A stretch of DNA of 64,000 bases, taken from NCBI GenBank assembly GCA_030407505.1, contig JASDDH010000012.1:1-64000 (forward strand), written 5' to 3'. The notes beneath the pieces were generated by a model. It was given only the letters and a program-made list of their open reading frames with translations. It did no database searches and was not told where the DNA came from. The DNA comes from Planococcus sp. APC 4015 (lineage in GTDB: Bacteria > Actinomycetota > Actinomycetes > Actinomycetales > Microbacteriaceae). Positions 9,701 through 21,287 of the stretch are shown in pieces. How positions within the stretch are numbered: position 1 is the stretch's first letter; every line of letters starts with the position of its first letter. The position numbers and the translations under genes were made by a program.

Positions 9701-9995
9701 GATCAGTCTCAAGGCGGGTGGATTCGGGCTCACCCTGACCGAGGCCGACTACGTGTTCCTGCTCGACCCGTGGTGGAACCCGGCCGCCGAGTCGCAGGCG
9801 GTCGACCGCGCCCACCGCATCGGTCAGACACGCCGGGTGATGGTCTACCGGCTCATCGCCGACGGCACCATCGAGGAGAAGGTGATGGCCCTGCAGCAGC
9901 GCAAGGCGCGCCTGTTCCGCTCGGTGATGGACGACGACGCCCTGTTCGGGCAGGCCCTCACCGCCGACGACATCCGCGGGCTCTTCGACGCGTGA
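6738..9995 (+). CDS. SNF2-family DNA-dependent ATPase with N-terminal SWIM zinc finger
   Basis: A 1085-residue Swi2/Snf2 ATPase that should translocate on duplex DNA; its cellular role is not known. A SWIM finger CTC-x6-CKH lies at residues 79-90. A long middle region without recognised motifs follows. The C-terminal half has motif I DDMGLGKT (640-647), motif II DEAQ (740-743), ITGTPLEN, then the second RecA lobe with LVFSQFTSFL, SLKAGGFGLTLTEADYV and DRAHRIGQ (from 1023). ATG ATG at 6738/6741 are both possible starts. It stands alone between nusB and the MBL-Rieske gene. It resembles HepA/RapA-like bacterial Snf2 proteins, but with a SWIM finger. Confidence 0.9.
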   Translation: MMDAVTAPFVDVEEIRARAPGGGYERGVAYFRDGAVRELVWDAPSGILRADVRGGADDYRCVIRLDPARRDGIVMSATCTCPVPTDCKHIIAALLASNRQAQRAAEAPDAARWRAVFGAAPAPSSRGLALGFELRQRVRRSGSTWSPTRVETATPRVLALGGADVLVGMRPLERGTRADTWIKGTASWEALRRPGHGFEPGQARWFAELHSIARDMRTMGTFSDVSEWITLDDVVSSLFWPHLASAERLGIPFVPTKKQQTVSLAGEAAASVEATRTEGGIVLRPRVVIDGADADSAALRPIGEIGVYRVDLEDGTIATTLAPLTLAEPMAAMLAASSIVVPADDADEFIARHLPGLARRTDVVATGFDVPDAARPALVVTAHFAPRHVLELTLAWRYAGLDDVPLDAAPTVHRDLPAEEEIRRGVERVWHERSTASIAPSSTLHGLDAAEFATHLLPELEGLEGVTVIVTGTRPRYRELTGDPHVSVTTVESADADWFDLGIVVTIDGRMIPFTTLFAALTRGKRKLMLSDGGYFSLAHPSLQRLKDLIAEAGELAEWETEPRLSRYQTALWADFEDVADEAVPAVTWRETAAALRDADSVPPVPVPALLHARLRPYQRAGFEWLAFLWSHGLGGILADDMGLGKTLQMLTLIAHARETTDSGPFLVVAPTSVLSTWRSEAARFTPGLTVAVIDATRGKRRASVAEAAASADIVVTSYTLLRLSAEEFGGVRWAGLILDEAQFVKNAQTKAYRAARDVPADVTFAITGTPLENSLTELWALLSLTSPGLFASARRFRDEYVAPIEQGKVPDDQEGGTYRAARLARLRRRIRPLVLRRTKELVAPDLPAKQEQEVRVELGPAHRALYDAVLQRERQKVLGLLDDLDRNRFIVFRSLTLLRMLSLAPALVDPSHAHVPSSKLVALFAQLEEVMAEGHRALVFSQFTSFLGLVAADLERRGISYAYLDGSTRDRDAAIAAFRGGEAPVFLISLKAGGFGLTLTEADYVFLLDPWWNPAAESQAVDRAHRIGQTRRVMVYRLIADGTIEEKVMALQQRKARLFRSVMDDDALFGQALTADDIRGLFDA

Positions 9996-10021
9996 CACCC
10001 GGGGTCGCACACCCGCTCTCG

Positions 10022-10027
10022 TAGACT
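10022..10027 (+). promoter_or_regulatory. -10 element of the MBL-Rieske gene
   Basis: TAGACT, followed by a short leader with a strong GGAAGGAG ribosome site 5 bases before ATG 10047. A normal leadered promoter, in contrast with many others here. Confidence 0.5.
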
Positions 10028-10046
10028 TGTCGGGGAAGGAGCGAGT

Positions 10047-11603
10047 ATGCGCATCACAGGACTCGGCCACGCCGGAATGTTCATCGAGACCGCCGGAGGG
10101 AGCATCCTCTGCGACCCGGTCGTCGGACCCTCGTTCTTCGGCTCGTGGTTCCCCTTCCCCGACAACCGCGCCCTGGACTGGGAGCGGTTCGGTGCGGCGG
10201 ACTTCCTGTACATCTCCCACCGGCACCGCGACCACTTCGACACCGCGCTCCTCGAACGCGTCGTCCCGAAGGACATCCGGGTGCTCCTGCCGGACTACCC
10301 GACCGACGATCTCGAGCAGGATCTCCGCGCGCTCGGCTACGACAACATCATCCACACGCAGGCCGGCGTCCCCCTCGAGTTCGGCGAGCTGAAGGTCATG
10401 GTCACGCCGCTGCGCGCTCCGAGCGACGGCCCGATCGGGGACTCGTCGCTCAGCGTCGACGACGGCACCGCCAGCATCCTGAACCAGAACGACTCGCACC
10501 CGCTCGATCTCGAGAAGCTGCTGTCGTTCTCGAAGCCCGAGGCCTACTTCACCCAGACGTCCGGGGCGATCTGGTGGCCCATGGTCTACGACCTGCCGCA
10601 GGAGTCCAAGCAGAACTTCGCCCGGCTCAAGCGCGACGCGCAGAACAAGCGCGCGATGTACTACATCGACAAGGTCGACGCCCCCCATGTCTTCCCGATG
10701 GCGGGTCCGCCGATGTTCCTGCGCGACGAGCTGTTCCGGTACAACGGCTTCGGCCTGGAGGACGACTCGATCTTCACCGACCAGCGCCAGTTCCTCGCGC
10801 ACATGAAGATCGAGCGTCCCGAGCAGAAGGGCTACGAGTTCGTGCCGGGGACGGTCGTCGAGCTCGACGGCGGTGAGCTGACGGTGACGCAGACGCTCTA
10901 CACGGACGCCGAGATCGACCGCGTCTTCGACGACAAGTGGGCCTACCTCGCCGAGCAGCGGGATGCCCGCCGGGCCGAGATCGCCGCCGAGGCGGCATCC
11001 CGTGCCGACGTGCTGCCGCCGGACGAGATGCTCGCCGCGATCAAGGAGTGGTGGGAACCGCTGCTGCGCCGCGCGCGGACGATCCGCAACGGTGTCGGCG
11101 GCAACGTGCGGTTCCGCATCGGCGAGCTCGACATGGTCGTGGACTTCCCCAAGGCCAAGGTGCGCGAGTACGCGGGGGAGGACTGCGTGTACTGGTACAC
11201 GATCCCGGCCGACCTCGTCTCGACGAACATCGCCGACCACGAGATCGACTGGTCGAACTCGATCTTCCTGTCGATGCAGTTCGAGGTCGGACGCAGCGGC
11301 AAGTTCAACGAGTTCCTGACGACGTTCCTCAAGTGCCTGTCGCGGGACCGCATCGAGTACGTCGAGAACTGGTACGCCGAGCAGTCCGACCAGACCGAGG
11401 ACGCGCAGCTCGGCGACTGGGTGGTGCAGCGCCGCTGCCCGCACCTGCGCGCCGACCTCACCAAGACCGGCAAGATCGAGGACGGCGTGCTCACGTGCTC
11501 GCTGCACGACTGGAAGTGGGACCTCGAGACGGGCAAATGCCTCACGACGTACGGGCATCCGATGCGTGCGAGCCGGGTCATCGAGACGAGCCCCGCCGCC
11601 TGA
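10047..11603 (+). CDS. Metallo-beta-lactamase-fold hydrolase fused to a Rieske [2Fe-2S] domain
   Basis: 518 residues with two catalytic-type modules. The N-terminal MBL-fold part opens MRITGLGHAGMFIET and contains the metal motif HRHRDH at residues 58-63, resembling UlaG-like lactonases. The C-terminus has a complete Rieske cluster motif, CPH at 464-466 and CSLH at 484-487, spaced 17. The combination recalls the CMP-N-acetylneuraminate hydroxylase family, in which a Rieske domain and an MBL-like domain occur together, but here the Rieske domain is C-terminal and no sialic-acid genes are near. The substrate is unknown. A good promoter and ribosome site suggest it is expressed alone. Confidence 0.85.
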   Translation: MRITGLGHAGMFIETAGGSILCDPVVGPSFFGSWFPFPDNRALDWERFGAADFLYISHRHRDHFDTALLERVVPKDIRVLLPDYPTDDLEQDLRALGYDNIIHTQAGVPLEFGELKVMVTPLRAPSDGPIGDSSLSVDDGTASILNQNDSHPLDLEKLLSFSKPEAYFTQTSGAIWWPMVYDLPQESKQNFARLKRDAQNKRAMYYIDKVDAPHVFPMAGPPMFLRDELFRYNGFGLEDDSIFTDQRQFLAHMKIERPEQKGYEFVPGTVVELDGGELTVTQTLYTDAEIDRVFDDKWAYLAEQRDARRAEIAAEAASRADVLPPDEMLAAIKEWWEPLLRRARTIRNGVGGNVRFRIGELDMVVDFPKAKVREYAGEDCVYWYTIPADLVSTNIADHEIDWSNSIFLSMQFEVGRSGKFNEFLTTFLKCLSRDRIEYVENWYAEQSDQTEDAQLGDWVVQRRCPHLRADLTKTGKIEDGVLTCSLHDWKWDLETGKCLTTYGHPMRASRVIETSPAA

Positions 11604-11630
11604 GGGCGAAACGCGACGCGTCCGTCGCGA

Positions 11631-11636
11631 TAGGCT
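11631..11636 (+). promoter_or_regulatory. -10 element of the pyr operon
   Basis: TAGGCT places the transcript start near 11643, leaving a leader of about 50 bases that contains the putative PyrR-binding hairpin. Confidence 0.5.
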
Positions 11637-11660
11637 GGAATCACACAGCAACCTTTAACA

Positions 11661-11690
11661 CCGTCCTGTGAGGCGGAGAAGGGAGCGGCG
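11661..11690 (+). promoter_or_regulatory. Putative PyrR-binding RNA hairpin over the pyrR ribosome site
   Basis: CCGTCC-TGTGA-GGCGG (11661-11676) folds to a 5-bp stem with one bulged U and a purine-rich loop, followed by AGAAGGGAG, the pyrR ribosome site. PyrR-binding sites in other bacteria have a similar hairpin with a conserved AGAGG/GUGAGG-type loop. The position directly at the start codon suggests PyrR-UMP blocks translation rather than acting by attenuation; no terminator hairpin with U tract is visible. Confidence 0.55.
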
Positions 11691-11691
11691 G

Positions 11692-12222
11692 ATGAGCACG
11701 CGAACCGTGTTGCACCCGGCCGACATCGCGCGGGCCCTGACTCGGATCTCACACGAGATCCTCGAGTCGAACAGGGGGCCCGACAACCTCGTGCTGCTGG
11801 GCATCCCGACCCGTGGCGTGACCCTCGCCGAACGCATCGCGCGGCTGCTCTCGGATATCGGCGGCCGGCCCGTCCCCGTCGGCGCGCTCGATGTGACGAT
11901 GTACCGCGACGACCTGCACCGCAACCCGACGCGCGCGCCGCATCCGACCGAGATCCCGCCGGGCGGGGTCGACGGCAAGGTCGTCGTGCTGGTCGACGAC
12001 GTGCTGTTCTCCGGGCGCAGCATCCGCGCAGCCCTCGATGCCCTGCAGGACATCGGCCGGCCGACGACCGTGCGCCTGGCCACCCTCATCGACCGCGGAC
12101 ACCGCGAACTCCCGATCCGCCCCGACTTCGTCGGGAAGAACCTGCCGAGCGCGCGGGACGAGCGCGTCAACGTGCGCCTGGACGAGATCGACGGCGTCGA
12201 AGAGGTGACGATCGGATCATGA
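11692..12222 (+). CDS. pyrR: Bifunctional pyr operon regulator / uracil phosphoribosyltransferase
   Basis: PyrR binds UMP/PRPP and represses the pyr transcript at an RNA site; it also has weak UPRTase activity. 176 residues with the PRPP-binding loop [22 protein letters not shown] and [16 protein letters not shown]. The ATG at 11692 follows GGGAGCGG; upstream in-frame codons lie in the leader hairpin and are not used. It is the first gene of the operon and its stop overlaps pyrB (ATGA). Confidence 0.93.
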   Translation: MSTRTVLHPADIARALTRISHEILESNRGPDNLVLLGIPTRGVTLAERIARLLSDIGGRPVPVGALDVTMYRDDLHRNPTRAPHPTEIPPGGVDGKVVVLVDDVLFSGRSIRAALDALQDIGRPTTVRLATLIDRGHRELPIRPDFVGKNLPSARDERVNVRLDEIDGVEEVTIGS

Positions 12223-13205
12223 GGCACCTGCTCGACACCCGCACCCTCTCGCGCGACGACGCGCTGCAGATCCTCGACATCGCCGAGGACATGGCCGACA
12301 CCCAGCAGCGCGAGGTCAAGAAGCTGCCGACACTGCGCGGCAAGACGATCGTCAACCTGTTCTTCGAGGACTCGACCCGCACCCGCATCTCGTTCGAAGC
12401 CGCCGCCAAGCGCCTGTCGGCCGACGTCATCAACTTCTCGGCGAAGGGCTCGAGCGTCTCGAAGGGCGAGTCGCTGCAGGACACCGCTCAGACGCTGCAG
12501 GCGATGGGCGCCGACGCCGTCGTCATCCGCCACGGAGCCTCGGGCGCGCCTCGCACGCTCGCGACGAGCGGCTGGATCACCGCCGGCGTCGTCAACGCCG
12601 GCGACGGCACGCACGAGCATCCGACACAGGCGCTTCTGGACGCCTTCACGATGCGCAAGCGCCGCCACGGGGCAGCCAGCCGCGGACGCGACCTCGACGG
12701 CCTCGCGGTCACGATCGTCGGCGACGTGCTGCACTCGCGCGTCGCCCGCTCGAACGTGTGGCTGCTGTCGACGCTCGGCGCCGACGTCACGCTCGTCGCC
12801 CCGCCGACCCTCGTGCCGCAGGATGTCTCGGGCTGGCCCGTGCGCGTGCTCTACGACCTCGACGAGGCGATCGCCGGCATGCCCGACGCCGTGATGATGC
12901 TGCGCATCCAGCTCGAGCGCATGAACGCCGCCTATTTCCCCACTGAACGGGAGTATTCGCGCCGCTGGGGGCTGAGCGCAGCACGCCTGGCCGCGCTCGC
13001 GGACGGTAGCATCGTCATGCACCCCGGTCCGATGAACCGGGGTCTCGAGATCTCCGCCGAAGCCGCCGATTCGCCTCGTTCGACGGTGCTCGAACAGGTC
13101 GCGAACGGCGTGTCGGTGCGGATGGCCGTGCTGTACCTGCTGCTGGCGGGCGAGCGACCCGAGCGCGAGCAGAACCTGCGCGCAGAAAGCGAGAGCGACC
13201 GATGA
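12219..13205 (+). CDS. pyrB: Aspartate carbamoyltransferase catalytic subunit
   Basis: Condenses carbamoyl phosphate with aspartate. 328 residues. The carbamoyl-phosphate loop [13 protein letters not shown] and the 80s-type [14 protein letters not shown] loop are intact, as are [11 protein letters not shown] and [11 protein letters not shown]. No pyrI regulatory subunit gene follows, as expected in actinobacteria. It overlaps pyrR and pyrC by 4 bases each, so stoichiometry is probably set by coupling. Confidence 0.96.
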   Translation: MRHLLDTRTLSRDDALQILDIAEDMADTQQREVKKLPTLRGKTIVNLFFEDSTRTRISFEAAAKRLSADVINFSAKGSSVSKGESLQDTAQTLQAMGADAVVIRHGASGAPRTLATSGWITAGVVNAGDGTHEHPTQALLDAFTMRKRRHGAASRGRDLDGLAVTIVGDVLHSRVARSNVWLLSTLGADVTLVAPPTLVPQDVSGWPVRVLYDLDEAIAGMPDAVMMLRIQLERMNAAYFPTEREYSRRWGLSAARLAALADGSIVMHPGPMNRGLEISAEAADSPRSTVLEQVANGVSVRMAVLYLLLAGERPEREQNLRAESESDR

Positions 13206-14512
13206 GCTCCACATTCATCATCCGGGGCGCCGCGATCGAGGGCGGCGACACCGCCGACATCGTCGTGAGCGACGGCGTCATCACCGACGTCGGCACCGGA
13301 CTCACCCGCGCCGGCGCCACCGTGATCGACGCCGACGGGCTCGTGGCGCTTCCCGGCCTCGTCGACCTGCACACCCACCTGCGCGAACCCGGCTACGAGG
13401 CGTCCGAGACGATCCTCAGCGGGTCCCGGGCCGCCGCAGCCGGCGGCTTCACCGCGGTGTTCGCGATGCCGAACACCTCGCCGGTGGCCGACACCGCCGG
13501 AGTCGTCGAGCAGGAACTCGCCCTCGGCGAGGCCGCCGGCTACGTCACGGTGCAGCCGATCGGCGCCGTCACGGTCGGTCAGAAGGGCGAACGCCTCGCG
13601 GAGCTCGGCGCCATGGCGGATTCACGGGCCCAGGTGCGCGTGTTCAGCGACGACGGATTCTGCGTGTGGGACCCGCTCATCATGCGACGGGCGCTCGAGT
13701 ACGTGAAGGCCTTCGACGGCGTCGTCGCCCAGCATGCGCAGGACCCCCGACTGACCGAGGGCGCGCAGATGAACGAGGGCGCGGTCTCGGCCGAACTCGG
13801 GCTGACCGGCTGGCCCGCCGTCGCCGAAGAGTCGATCATCGCCCGCGACGTGCTGCTGGCCGAGCATGTCGGCTCGCGGCTGCACGTGTGCCACCTCTCG
13901 ACGGCGGGCTCCGTCGACATCATCCGGTGGGCCAAGAAGCGGGGAGTGAACGTGACCGCCGAGGTCACCCCCCACCACCTGCTGCTGACCGACGAGCTCG
14001 TGCGCGGCTACGACGCGCGTTACAAGGTCAATCCGCCCCTGCGTCGCGAAGAAGACGTGCGCGCGGTGCGCGAGGGCCTGGCAGACGGCACGATCGACAT
14101 CGTCGCCACCGACCATGCGCCGCATCCGGCAGAGGCGAAGGCCTGCGAATGGCAGGCCGCGGCGAACGGCATGGTCGGGCTCGAGAGCGCGCTGCGGGTC
14201 GTGCACCAGACGATGGTCGACTCGGGCCTGCTCGGGTGGGCCGACGTCGCCCGCGTGCTGTCGCGCACGCCCGCGCGCATCGGGCGCCTCGCCGGTCACG
14301 GCACGCCGATCGCCGCGGGGGAGCCGGCCTCGTTCACCCTGTACGACACGGCGCCGGTGCGTGCCTTCTCGAGCGCAGACCTGCAGGGCCTCAGCACCAA
14401 CTCGCCCTACGTCGGCCGGGAGCTCCCGGGCGACGTGCGGTGGACGCTGTACCGCGGCATCCCGACCGTCGCGGACGGCGCCGTGCTCGATCGTCCGGGA
14501 GAGTTCTCGTGA
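13202..14512 (+). CDS. pyrC: Dihydroorotase
   Basis: Zinc-dependent cyclisation of carbamoyl aspartate. 436 residues, class I type. Metal ligands are seen in DLHTHLREP (His57, His59), in HAQDPRL and HVCHLSTAG, and in the [10 protein letters not shown] block. YKVNPPLR is the substrate motif. The start ATG overlaps the pyrB stop, and the stop overlaps the GTG of the small membrane gene that follows. Confidence 0.95.
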   Translation: MSSTFIIRGAAIEGGDTADIVVSDGVITDVGTGLTRAGATVIDADGLVALPGLVDLHTHLREPGYEASETILSGSRAAAAGGFTAVFAMPNTSPVADTAGVVEQELALGEAAGYVTVQPIGAVTVGQKGERLAELGAMADSRAQVRVFSDDGFCVWDPLIMRRALEYVKAFDGVVAQHAQDPRLTEGAQMNEGAVSAELGLTGWPAVAEESIIARDVLLAEHVGSRLHVCHLSTAGSVDIIRWAKKRGVNVTAEVTPHHLLLTDELVRGYDARYKVNPPLRREEDVRAVREGLADGTIDIVATDHAPHPAEAKACEWQAAANGMVGLESALRVVHQTMVDSGLLGWADVARVLSRTPARIGRLAGHGTPIAAGEPASFTLYDTAPVRAFSSADLQGLSTNSPYVGRELPGDVRWTLYRGIPTVADGAVLDRPGEFS

Positions 14513-15018
14513 CGTGGGAGGGCGCGGTCGCCGTCATGATCGGCGCCGCCGTGGTCATCCTCGCCCTCGCCGCCCTCGGATGGTGGCGCCGCACCCGCCG
14601 GGATGCCGCACTCGATGCACCCGTCGGCGAAGCGCCCGAGGGCGCCGTCGTGCTGGCGGACTTCCGCACCCTGTACGTGGCGACCACCGTGCACGACCAG
14701 CCGCTCGAGCGGCTGGCGATGCGCGGGCTGAGCTTCCGGTCCCGCGCCGACGTGACGGTGACGGATGCCGGAATCGCGCTGGATCTCACGGGCAAGCCCC
14801 GGATCTTCCTCGGCACCGCGCGCATCGACGCCGTCGACCAGGCGACCGTCGCCATCGACCGCGTCGTGGAGAAGGACGGACTCGTCCGCCTCGCCTGGCG
14901 CCTCGACGACGGCACCGTCGTCGACTCCTACCTCCGCCCCCAGGACACCTCGGCGCGCAGCCTCGCCGACTCCATCGCGGGCATCCTCACCCCCCACCAG
15001 ACGGGAACCGACGCATGA
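14509..15018 (+). CDS. Pyrimidine-operon membrane protein (PH-like, actinobacterial)
   Basis: A 169-residue protein with one N-terminal membrane span (residues about 5-23, then WWRRTRR) and a soluble domain predicted to be mainly beta. It sits between pyrC and carA, the same place as the unnamed membrane protein in mycobacterial pyr operons, with 4-base overlaps on both sides (GTGA with pyrC, ATGA with carA). The function is unknown; strict operon placement suggests a link to carbamoyl phosphate or UMP synthesis at the membrane. Confidence 0.85.
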   Translation: MTWEGAVAVMIGAAVVILALAALGWWRRTRRDAALDAPVGEAPEGAVVLADFRTLYVATTVHDQPLERLAMRGLSFRSRADVTVTDAGIALDLTGKPRIFLGTARIDAVDQATVAIDRVVEKDGLVRLAWRLDDGTVVDSYLRPQDTSARSLADSIAGILTPHQTGTDA

Positions 15019-16189
15019 CCTCCTTCTTCCAGCCCGACCCGGCCGTACTCGTCCTCGAAGACGGCTCGCGCCACGTCGGCCGCGCTTACGGCGCGCGCGG
15101 CACGACGCTGGGCGAAGTCGTCTTCTCGACCGGTATGACCGGCTACCAGGAGACCCTGACCGACCCGTCGTACGCGGGACAGATCGTGCTGCAGACCGCA
15201 CCCCACATCGGCAACACCGGCATGAACACCGAGGACGTCGAATCCCGACGCATCTGGGTGTCGGGCTACATCGTGCGCGACCCCTCCCGCGTCGTGTCGA
15301 ACTGGCGCGCCGAGGAGTCGCTCGACGACGCGCTCGTCAGCGACGGCGTGGTCGGCATCAGCGGCATCGACACGCGGGCAGTCACCCGCCGCATCCGCTC
15401 GACGGGCAGCATGCGCGGCGGGATCTTCTCGGGCGACGCCGCGGCGCTGGATGCCGACGAGCAGCTGCGCATCGTCGCCGAGGCCCCGCAGATGGCGGGG
15501 CAGAACCTCTCGGCCGAGGTCTCGGTCGACGTCGTCGAGATCACCCCGGCGACGGCCGAGCGCATCGGCAACCTCGCCGTGCTCGACCTCGGGGTCAAGC
15601 GCGCCACGATCGACAACCTCGCCGCGCGCGGGTTCGACGTGCACGTGCTGCCGCAGAGCGTCACGATCGACGAGATCCGCGCGATCGAGCCGGTGGCGGT
15701 GTTCTACTCGAACGGGCCGGGTGACCCCGCGGCATCCGGAGACCATGTCGCATTGCTGCGGGCCGTGCTCGATGATCGCCTGCCGTTCTTCGGCATCTGC
15801 TTCGGCAACCAGCTTCTGGGGCGCGCCCTCGGTCTCGGCACCTACAAGCTGCCGTTCGGTCACCGTGGCATCAACCAGCCCGTGCTCGACAAGGCGACCG
15901 GCCGCGTCGAGATCACGGCGCACAACCACGGCTTCGCGGTCGACGCGCCCCTCGAGGGCTCGTTCGACAGCCCGAACGGCTACGGCCGCGTCGAGGTGTC
16001 GCATGTCGGGCTGAACGACCAGGTCGTCGAAGGACTCCGCGCCCTCGACATCCCCGCCTTCTCGGTGCAGTACCACCCCGAAGCCGCAGCCGGACCCCAC
16101 GACGCCAACTACCTCTTCGACCGCTTCCGCGACCTCGTGGTCGCGACGCTTCGACAAGCTCAGCGACCGGCTGGGAAGGATCAGAACTG

Positions 16190-16190
<1 letters not shown>
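15015..16190 (+). CDS. carA: Carbamoyl-phosphate synthase small (glutaminase) chain
   Basis: Class I amidotransferase that delivers ammonia from glutamine to CarB. 391 residues: N-terminal CarA domain ([20 protein letters not shown]), then the GATase with Cys262 in FGICFGNQ and His354/Glu356 in YHPEA. The last codons ([16 protein letters not shown]) are encoded by a copy of the TTCGACAAGCTCAGCGACC dispersed repeat, so the tail after about residue 375 is repeat-derived and not family sequence. The CarB ribosome site GGGAAGGA follows that repeat directly. Confidence 0.95.
16147..16168 (+). repeat. Dispersed repeat, copy 2, inside the end of carA
   Basis: TTCGACAAGCTCAGCGACC differs by one base from the copies at 5646 and 52488. 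It is read in frame as the C-terminal residues of CarA. Confidence 0.85.
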
Positions 16191-19473
<3,283 letters not shown>

Positions 19474-19477
<4 letters not shown>

Positions 19478-20334
19478 CCGGGTTCGGCGCGCGGCTGCGC
19501 GTCGCGCTCGACACCCACGGGCCGCTGTGCGTGGGCATCGACCCGCACACGCACCTCCTCGATCAGTGGGGGCTGGATGCAGCGGCCTCCGGCGTGCGCG
19601 AATTCGGGATGCGGGTGGTCGAGGCCGCCGCCGGACGCGTCGGCGTCGTGAAGCCGCAGGTGGCGTTCTTCGAGCGCTTCGGATCGGCAGGCTTCGCCGC
19701 CCTCGAAGACGTCATGGCCGCGGCGCGCGCCGCCGGGCTGCTGGTGATCGCCGACGCCAAGCGGGGTGACATCGGCACCACGATGGACGGGTACGCGGCG
19801 GCCTGGCTCGAGCCCGGCTCGCCGCTGGAAGCCGACGCCCTCACCGTGAGCCCGTATCTCGGTCCGGATTCGCTGCGCGCGACGCTGACCACCGCGGTGC
19901 GCCACGGCAAGGGCGTGTTCGTGCTGGCGGCGACGAGCAACCCCGAAGCCGCATCGCTCCAGACCGCGCGCACGGTCGACGTCGCCTCGACCGACGATCA
20001 GACGGTCGCCGAGCGTGTCGCGCGCGACGTGTCGTGGGTCAACGGGTCGGCGGCGTTCGACGGGGGACTGGGCCCGATCGGCCTCGTCGTCGGGGCCACG
20101 GTCGATCGGCACGAGTTCGGACTCACCGACGCCGCGCTCCGCGGAGCGCCCCTCCTGGCGCCCGGCTTCGGCGCGCAGGGCGCCGCCCCCGCCGACCTGC
20201 CACGCCTTTTCGGTGCCCTGTCACCCAACGTCGTGGCCAGCGAGAGCCGCAGCATCCTGTCCGCCGGACCCGAGGGGCTGGCCGCGCGCATCGACGAGCG
20301 CGCGGCGTTGTACCGTAGGGGTTCCGATGCCTGA
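19474..20334 (+). CDS. pyrF: Orotidine 5'-phosphate decarboxylase
   Basis: Last step to UMP. 286 residues, the long actinobacterial type. [24 protein letters not shown] and the catalytic [15 protein letters not shown] segment are clear, as is [12 protein letters not shown] 19474 overlaps the carB stop. pyrD and pyrE are not in this window. It overlaps the mIHF-Gmk gene by 8 bases. Confidence 0.94.
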
Positions 20335-21223
20335 TTCACGCACCCCTCCCGACGTCGACCGCGTCGCCGCATCCCGTCGTGCCGTCGCCGCGCGCCGCGT
20401 GCGCGCCGCCCTCAAGAAAGACGTCACGATGCGCGTCATCACGCCGCAGGAGCTGCTGCGACGTGCCCTCGCCGACCCCGAGTCGCCCGCCGGAGCGATG
20501 CGCGTCACCGAGTTCCTCACCTGCATCCCCGCGATCGGCGAAGGCAAGCGCGACCGCATCCTGGCCGAGCTGTCGATCTCGCCGGTCAAACGCCTCGGCG
20601 GCCTCGGTGCTCGTCAGCGCGTCGATCTGCAGCACTTCCTCGACTCGCGCTGGCCCGAGCTGAACCCCCGCACGGGTCGCAGTCGGCTGCTCGTGCTGGC
20701 CGGACCGACGGCCGTCGGCAAGGGCACGGTGGCCGCGCACGTCAAGGAACACCACCCCGAGATCCTGCTGTCGGTGTCGGCCACGACCCGTCCGCCGCGG
20801 CCCAACGAGGTCGACGGCGAGCACTACTTCTTCGTGAGCCCCGCCGAGTTCGACCGCATGATCGTCGCCGGCGAGCTGCTGGAGTACGCGACGGTGCACA
20901 ACGCGCACCGCTACGGCACGCCGCGCGCGCCGATCGACGCCGCTCTGGCCGAAGGCCGCACGGTGCTGCTCGAGATCGACCTGCAGGGCGCCCGACAGGT
21001 GCGCGCAGCCGAACCCTCGGCGACGCTCGTCTTCCTGCTGCCCCCCAGCTGGGACGAACTCGTCACACGGCTCGTCGGGCGAGGCACGGAGAACGACGAG
21101 GAGCGCACCCGGCGTCTGCGGACGGCCAAGGTCGAGCTCGCATCGCAGCACGAGTTCGACTACCTCGTCGTCAACGACGACGTGGCCCGCGCGGCGGACG
21201 AGGTCGCGTCCCTCGCGAGCTGA
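20327..21223 (+). CDS. gmk: Fusion of actinobacterial integration host factor (mIHF) and guanylate kinase
   Basis: 298 residues in one frame. Residues about 10-105 match mIHF: a basic helix (RRAVAARRVRAALKKDV), then VTEFLTCIPAIGEGKRDRILAELSI and KRLGGLGARQRVDLQHFL, the DNA-binding helix-turn-helix. From about 115 it is a complete guanylate kinase: P-loop GPTAVGKGT (126-134), SATTRPPRPNEVDGEHYFF, YGTP and LLEIDLQGARQV. In mycobacteria these are two adjacent genes. There is no stop or plausible internal start at the junction, so one protein is expected to bind DNA and make GDP. It overlaps pyrF by 8 bases. Confidence 0.92.
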   Translation: MPDSRTPPDVDRVAASRRAVAARRVRAALKKDVTMRVITPQELLRRALADPESPAGAMRVTEFLTCIPAIGEGKRDRILAELSISPVKRLGGLGARQRVDLQHFLDSRWPELNPRTGRSRLLVLAGPTAVGKGTVAAHVKEHHPEILLSVSATTRPPRPNEVDGEHYFFVSPAEFDRMIVAGELLEYATVHNAHRYGTPRAPIDAALAEGRTVLLEIDLQGARQVRAAEPSATLVFLLPPSWDELVTRLVGRGTENDEERTRRLRTAKVELASQHEFDYLVVNDDVARAADEVASLAS

Positions 21224-21234
21224 CGCCCGGGTTT

Positions 21235-21246
21235 CGTAACATTACG
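21235..21246. promoter_or_regulatory. Short palindrome upstream of the ABC operon
   Basis: CGTAA-CA-TTACG, 42 bases before the transporter ATPase start, is the only AT-rich symmetric site in this gap. It may be an operator for the inserted sulfur/acetate block; no regulator gene is adjacent. Confidence 0.3.
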
Positions 21247-21287
21247 CCCGAGGCGGAGAATCCGGCGCGGCGCCCGAGGATGGCATC

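Noticed and set aside
7428..11651. Very long open frame of about 1400 codons on the minus strand
   Set aside because: It is the antisense shadow of the SNF2 and MBL-Rieske genes. High GC removes stops; the translation has no domain and is Arg/Asp-rich.
21231..21246. GlnR-type nitrogen box before the ABC operon
   Set aside because: GTTTC is present but the second half site is out of register; only the palindrome itself is reported.
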